A stretch of DNA of 64,000 bases, from assembly GCF_900187025.1 (NCBI RefSeq), contig NZ_LT906478.1, forward strand, positions 160,001-224,000, written 5' to 3'. A program made the translations under genes and the position numbers. The notes below the pieces were generated by a model that searched no databases, was not told where the DNA came from, and saw only the letters and a list, made by a program, of their open reading frames with translations. The number at the start of each line of letters is the position of its first letter. Position 1 is the stretch's first letter. The DNA is from Listeria ivanovii subsp. ivanovii (GTDB lineage Bacteria; Bacillota; Bacilli; Lactobacillales; Listeriaceae). This document shows positions 57,825-64,000 of the stretch, piece by piece.

Positions 57825-58296
57825 AGCTTTTTTATCTATAGGAACAAATATTGGTGAGCGATTGGTTAATTTAAATAATGCAGTTAGTGGCTTAGCGGCT
57901 GCAGAGCAAATTGAAATGGTGAAAGTATCCAGCATCTATGAAACGGATGCAGTAGGTTTTGAAGATCAAGCTGCTTTTTTTAATATTGTTATCGAAATTG
58001 AAACGAGTTTTCCCCCAGAGGATCTATTAGACTTTTGCTTAAAGCTGGAGCTCGAATTAGGAAGAGTCCGTTTGTTCAAATGGGGACCACGATTAATCGA
58101 TATTGATGTTTTGTTATATGATGATGTTAAAATGGATACAGAAAAGCTGAAAATCCCACATCCTTATATGAAAGAAAGAGCTTTTGTGATGATACCGTTA
58201 GTGGAGATTTCTCCTGATAAGGCAGGAATTCAGGTTGATCAGGCTGTTTTGGCTGAGCAAGGCGTCCGGAAAATAAAAAAACAAGTGAAGTGGTAA
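57817..58296 (+). CDS. folK: HPPK, hydroxymethyl-dihydropterin pyrophosphokinase
   Basis: Protein of 159 residues transferring pyrophosphate from ATP to the pterin. The family motifs are visible: LSIGTNIGERLVNL at the N-terminus, and the metal-binding RLIDIDVLLYDD, then IPHPYMKERAFVM. It follows folB so that three consecutive folate steps are in one operon. Equivalent position: lmo0226. Confidence 0.95.
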   Translation: MAKAFLSIGTNIGERLVNLNNAVSGLAAAEQIEMVKVSSIYETDAVGFEDQAAFFNIVIEIETSFPPEDLLDFCLKLELELGRVRLFKWGPRLIDIDVLLYDDVKMDTEKLKIPHPYMKERAFVMIPLVEISPDKAGIQVDQAVLAEQGVRKIKKQVKW

Positions 58297-58370
58297 AATT
58301 GGCACTTGCAGAAAAAACAGTTTATGATAACATATCACTAGCGCAGTTTAAGAGGAAAGGGGTTTAGTAA

Positions 58371-59366
58371 ATGTTTCAAATAGGTAACGTAGAAATTAAA
58401 AATCAAGTAGTTGTGGCTCCGATGGCGGGGATATCCAATTCTGCATTCCGTCTTACGGTCAAAGAATTCGGAGCAGGTCTTGTTTGCTGCGAAATGATTA
58501 GTGACAAAGGAATCGCATACCGCAATGCAAAAACGCTTGATATGCTATATATTGATGAAAAAGAAAAGCCACTAAGTTTGCAAATTTTCGGTGGAGAAAA
58601 AGAAACTCTCGTGGAAGCTGCAAAATTTGTAGCTGAGAACACAACAGCTGATATTATTGATATTAATATGGGATGCCCAGTCAACAAGATAATCAAATGT
58701 GAAGCAGGAGCGAAGTGGTTACTTGATCCAAACAAAGTGTACGATATGGTTGCAGCAGTTGTGAATGCTGTAGATAAACCAGTTACTGTGAAGATGCGTA
58801 TCGGTTGGGATCAGGAGCATGTATTTGCAATCGAAAATGCATTGGCTGCAGAACGTGCAGGGGCTGCTGCGGTCGCGATGCACGGGCGTACTCGAGTTCA
58901 AATGTATGAAGGTAGCGCCAACTGGGATGTGCTCAGAGATGTGAAACGTGAATTAAAGATTCCTTTTATGGCTAATGGAGATGTTAGAACTCCGGAAGAT
59001 GCAAAACGTATTTTAGAACATACCGGCGCTGACGGAGTGATGATTGGTAGAGCGGCACTTGGAAACCCATGGATGATTTATCGAACTGTTAAATATTTAG
59101 AGACTGGTGAACTTTTGCCAGAACCAGAACCACGCGAGAAAATGCAAACTGCTATGCTGCATTTAAATCGTTTAGTCGAATTAAAAGGGGAGAATATCGC
59201 TGTTCGCGAATTTAGACAACACGCTGCTTACTATCTAAAAGGTGCTAGAGGAAGTACGCGTGCTAAAGTTGCTGCAAACCAAGCAACAAAACAAGTTGAA
59301 ATGGAATCGATTTTAAACGAATTTGTTCTCCAATATGAAGAAAAAGAATTAGCAAAACAAGACTAA
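58371..59366 (+). CDS. dusB: tRNA-dihydrouridine synthase (DusB type)
   Basis: FMN-dependent enzyme of 331 residues reducing uridines in tRNA. Motifs VVAPMAGISNSAFR, the catalytic-Cys block NMGCPVNKI, and MHGRTRVQMYEG are intact. AGAGGAAAGGGG precedes the ATG after a 74-base gap from folK. Equivalent position: lmo0227. Confidence 0.94.
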   Translation: MFQIGNVEIKNQVVVAPMAGISNSAFRLTVKEFGAGLVCCEMISDKGIAYRNAKTLDMLYIDEKEKPLSLQIFGGEKETLVEAAKFVAENTTADIIDINMGCPVNKIIKCEAGAKWLLDPNKVYDMVAAVVNAVDKPVTVKMRIGWDQEHVFAIENALAAERAGAAAVAMHGRTRVQMYEGSANWDVLRDVKRELKIPFMANGDVRTPEDAKRILEHTGADGVMIGRAALGNPWMIYRTVKYLETGELLPEPEPREKMQTAMLHLNRLVELKGENIAVREFRQHAAYYLKGARGSTRAKVAANQATKQVEMESILNEFVLQYEEKELAKQD

Positions 59367-59371
59367 ACATT

Positions 59372-59400
59372 GTTGCTCCGGGTTTTCGGGGCAATTTTTA
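59372..59400 (+). terminator. Terminator after dusB
   Basis: TTGCTCCG pairs with CGGGGCAA (one G-U), followed by T5. Confidence 0.75.
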
Positions 59401-59468
59401 AATTAACACTAGAAAAACAACACTAAAAGAGCGTATAATGGAAACATCTGTAGAAATGAATAGAATAG

Positions 59469-60977
<1,509 letters not shown>

Positions 60978-60979
60978 TC

Positions 60980-61021
60980 GAAATCCAGAGCTGATATATT
61001 CAGTTTTGGATTTTATTTTTT
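60980..61021 (+). terminator. Terminator after lysS
   Basis: AAATCCAGAGCTGA pairs with TCAGTTTTGGATTT (imperfect centre) with a T-rich tail. Confidence 0.75.
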
Positions 61022-61070
61022 TAGTCAGAAAAACAAATTTTCCAAAGAGAAACTTTTTCTCAAAATATGC

Positions 61071-61195
61071 TTGCAATACCTATAAAAACATGATATATTT
61101 ATAAACGTTCCAGTTAAACAAAGATAAAATGTTTTTGAGAAAATTAAATTTTTTTGAAAAAACATCTTGACTTTGAATGGTGGATAGAGTAAGAT
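61071..61195 (+). promoter_or_regulatory. Tandem rRNA operon promoters P1 and P2
   Basis: P1: TTGCAA (61071-61076), 17 bases, TATATT (61094-61099). P2: TTGACT (61167-61172), 17 bases, TAAGAT (61190-61195). The leader from P2 to 16S is about 220 bases and includes a boxA-like CCTTTGAAAAC near 61235. Confidence 0.75.
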
Positions 61196-61240
61196 ATAAG
61201 AGTTGCTGCTAAACACGGCGACGAAGAAAGCTGACCTTTG

Positions 61241-61267
61241 AAAACTGAACAAAGAAGAAGACGAAAA
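61241..61267 (+). other. 5' arm of the 16S rRNA processing stalk
   Basis: The stretch from AAAACTGAACAAAG to ACGAAAA is complementary, with small bulges, to 62995-63023 in the spacer (TTTTCGTTCTTC...GTTCAGTTTT). The two would pair around the 16S precursor, forming the RNase III stalk. Confidence 0.75.
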
Positions 61268-61421
61268 GCAATGAGACGTAAAGTCTCACTGGTAATCGCA
61301 GGGCAGAAAACAGAAAGCTGTTTTCAACAAAACAAACTAGTAATTTAATTGCTAGCGAAGTCAATTTGACGCAAGGAATCTTATTCACGGTGTTGAATAA
61401 GTATTCAAATTCAATTTATAT

Positions 61422-63218
<1,797 letters not shown>

Positions 63219-64000
63219 GGTTAAGTTAGAAAGGGCGCACGGTGGATGCCTTGGCACTAGGAGCCGAAGAAGGACGGGACTAACACCGATATGCTTTGGG
63301 GAGCTGTACGTAAGCGTTGATCCAGAGATTTCCGAATGGGGGAACCCACTATCTTTAGTCGGATAGTATCCTTACGTGAATACATAGCGTGAGGAAGGCA
63401 GACCCAGGGAACTGAAACATCTAAGTACCTGGAGGAAGAGAAAGAAAAATCGATTTCCTGAGTAGCGGCGAGCGAAACGGAAAAAGCCCAAACCAAGAAG
63501 CTTGCTTCTTGGGGTTGTAGGACACTCTATACGGAGTTACAAAAGAAAGTTATAAATGAAGCGGTCTGGAAAGGCCCGCCAAAGACGGTAACAGCCCGGT
63601 AGTTGAAATAGCTTTCCCTCCAGAGTGGATCCTGAGTACGGCGGAACACGTGAAATTCCGTCGGAATCCGGGAGGACCATCTCCCAAGGCTAAATACTCC
63701 CTAGTGACCGATAGTGAACCAGTACCGTGAGGGAAAGGTGAAAAGCACCCCGGAAGGGGAGTGAAACAGTTCCTGAAACCGTGTGCCTACAAGTAGTTAG
63801 AGCCCGTTAATGGGTGATAGCGTGCCTTTTGTAGAATGAACCGGCGAGTTACGATTTGTTGCAAGGTTAAGCGGAAAAAGCGGAGCCGTAGCGAAAGCGA
63901 GTCTGAATAGGGCGAATAAGTAACAGGTCGTAGACCCGAAACCAGGTGATCTACCCATGTCCAGGATGAAGGTAAGGTAATACTTACTGGAGGTCCGAAC
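63219..64000 (+). rRNA. rrl: 23S ribosomal RNA, 5' part
   Basis: Begins GGTTAAGTTAGAAAGGGCGC and continues ACGGTGGATGCCTTGGCAC, the conserved 5' end of 23S rRNA. About 780 bases are in the window; the gene runs off the right edge. Confidence 0.96.

Overview
The window is a Listeria chromosome segment, most likely Listeria ivanovii. It is AT-rich Firmicute DNA whose gene order matches the L. monocytogenes lmo0178-lmo0228 region followed by an rrn operon. The virulence cluster between prs and ldh is the LIPI-1 type. The cytolysin is 528 residues and reads as ivanolysin O rather than listeriolysin O, and ActA is much longer than the L. monocytogenes protein. Family and locus assignments come from reading motifs and from remembered synteny; no database search was run.

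Layout. 1-11.2 kb: an alpha-glucan/oligosaccharide operon (ROK regulator, two ABC permeases, binding lipoprotein, two GH31 enzymes, one GH13 enzyme). 11.3-17.3 kb: housekeeping genes tatD, a yabE-like cell-wall gene, rnmV, rsmA, veg, ispE and a ChbG-type deacetylase. 17.4-25.3 kb: purR, a MacAB-like efflux operon, two spoVG copies, glmU and prs. 25.3-38 kb: LIPI-1 (prfA and plcA leftward; ilo/hly, mpl, actA, plcB and a frameshifted orfX rightward), then a metallophosphoesterase, a UPF0145 gene and an AlkD-like gene, closed by ldh. 39.2-55.3 kb: ctc/rplY, a GNAT gene, pth, mfd, a MurJ-like flippase, rqcP, divIC, an S1-domain gene, a tilS-hprT fusion, ftsH, coaX, hslO and cysK. 55.3-56.6 kb: a tandem array of six LhrC-type small RNA genes, each with its own promoter region and terminator. 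56.6-61 kb: folP, folB, folK, dus and lysS. 61-64 kb: rRNA promoters, 16S rRNA, a spacer without tRNAs and the start of 23S rRNA.

How it works together. PrfA (CRP/FNR family) should act on 14-bp palindromes found upstream of plcA/ilo, mpl and actA; a further near-match lies in prfA's own leader, which suggests autoregulation. Ilo, PlcA and PlcB, with Mpl as the protease expected to mature PlcB, break the vacuole, and ActA drives actin-based motility. ActA here carries eight 141-bp repeats, including a nearly perfect 423-bp duplication, and a second degenerate copy of its N-terminal acidic module.

The observations I rate highest are the six-copy LhrC array with compensatory changes in the terminator stem of its last copy, the one-base frameshift at a G5 run in orfX, and the repeat expansion in actA.
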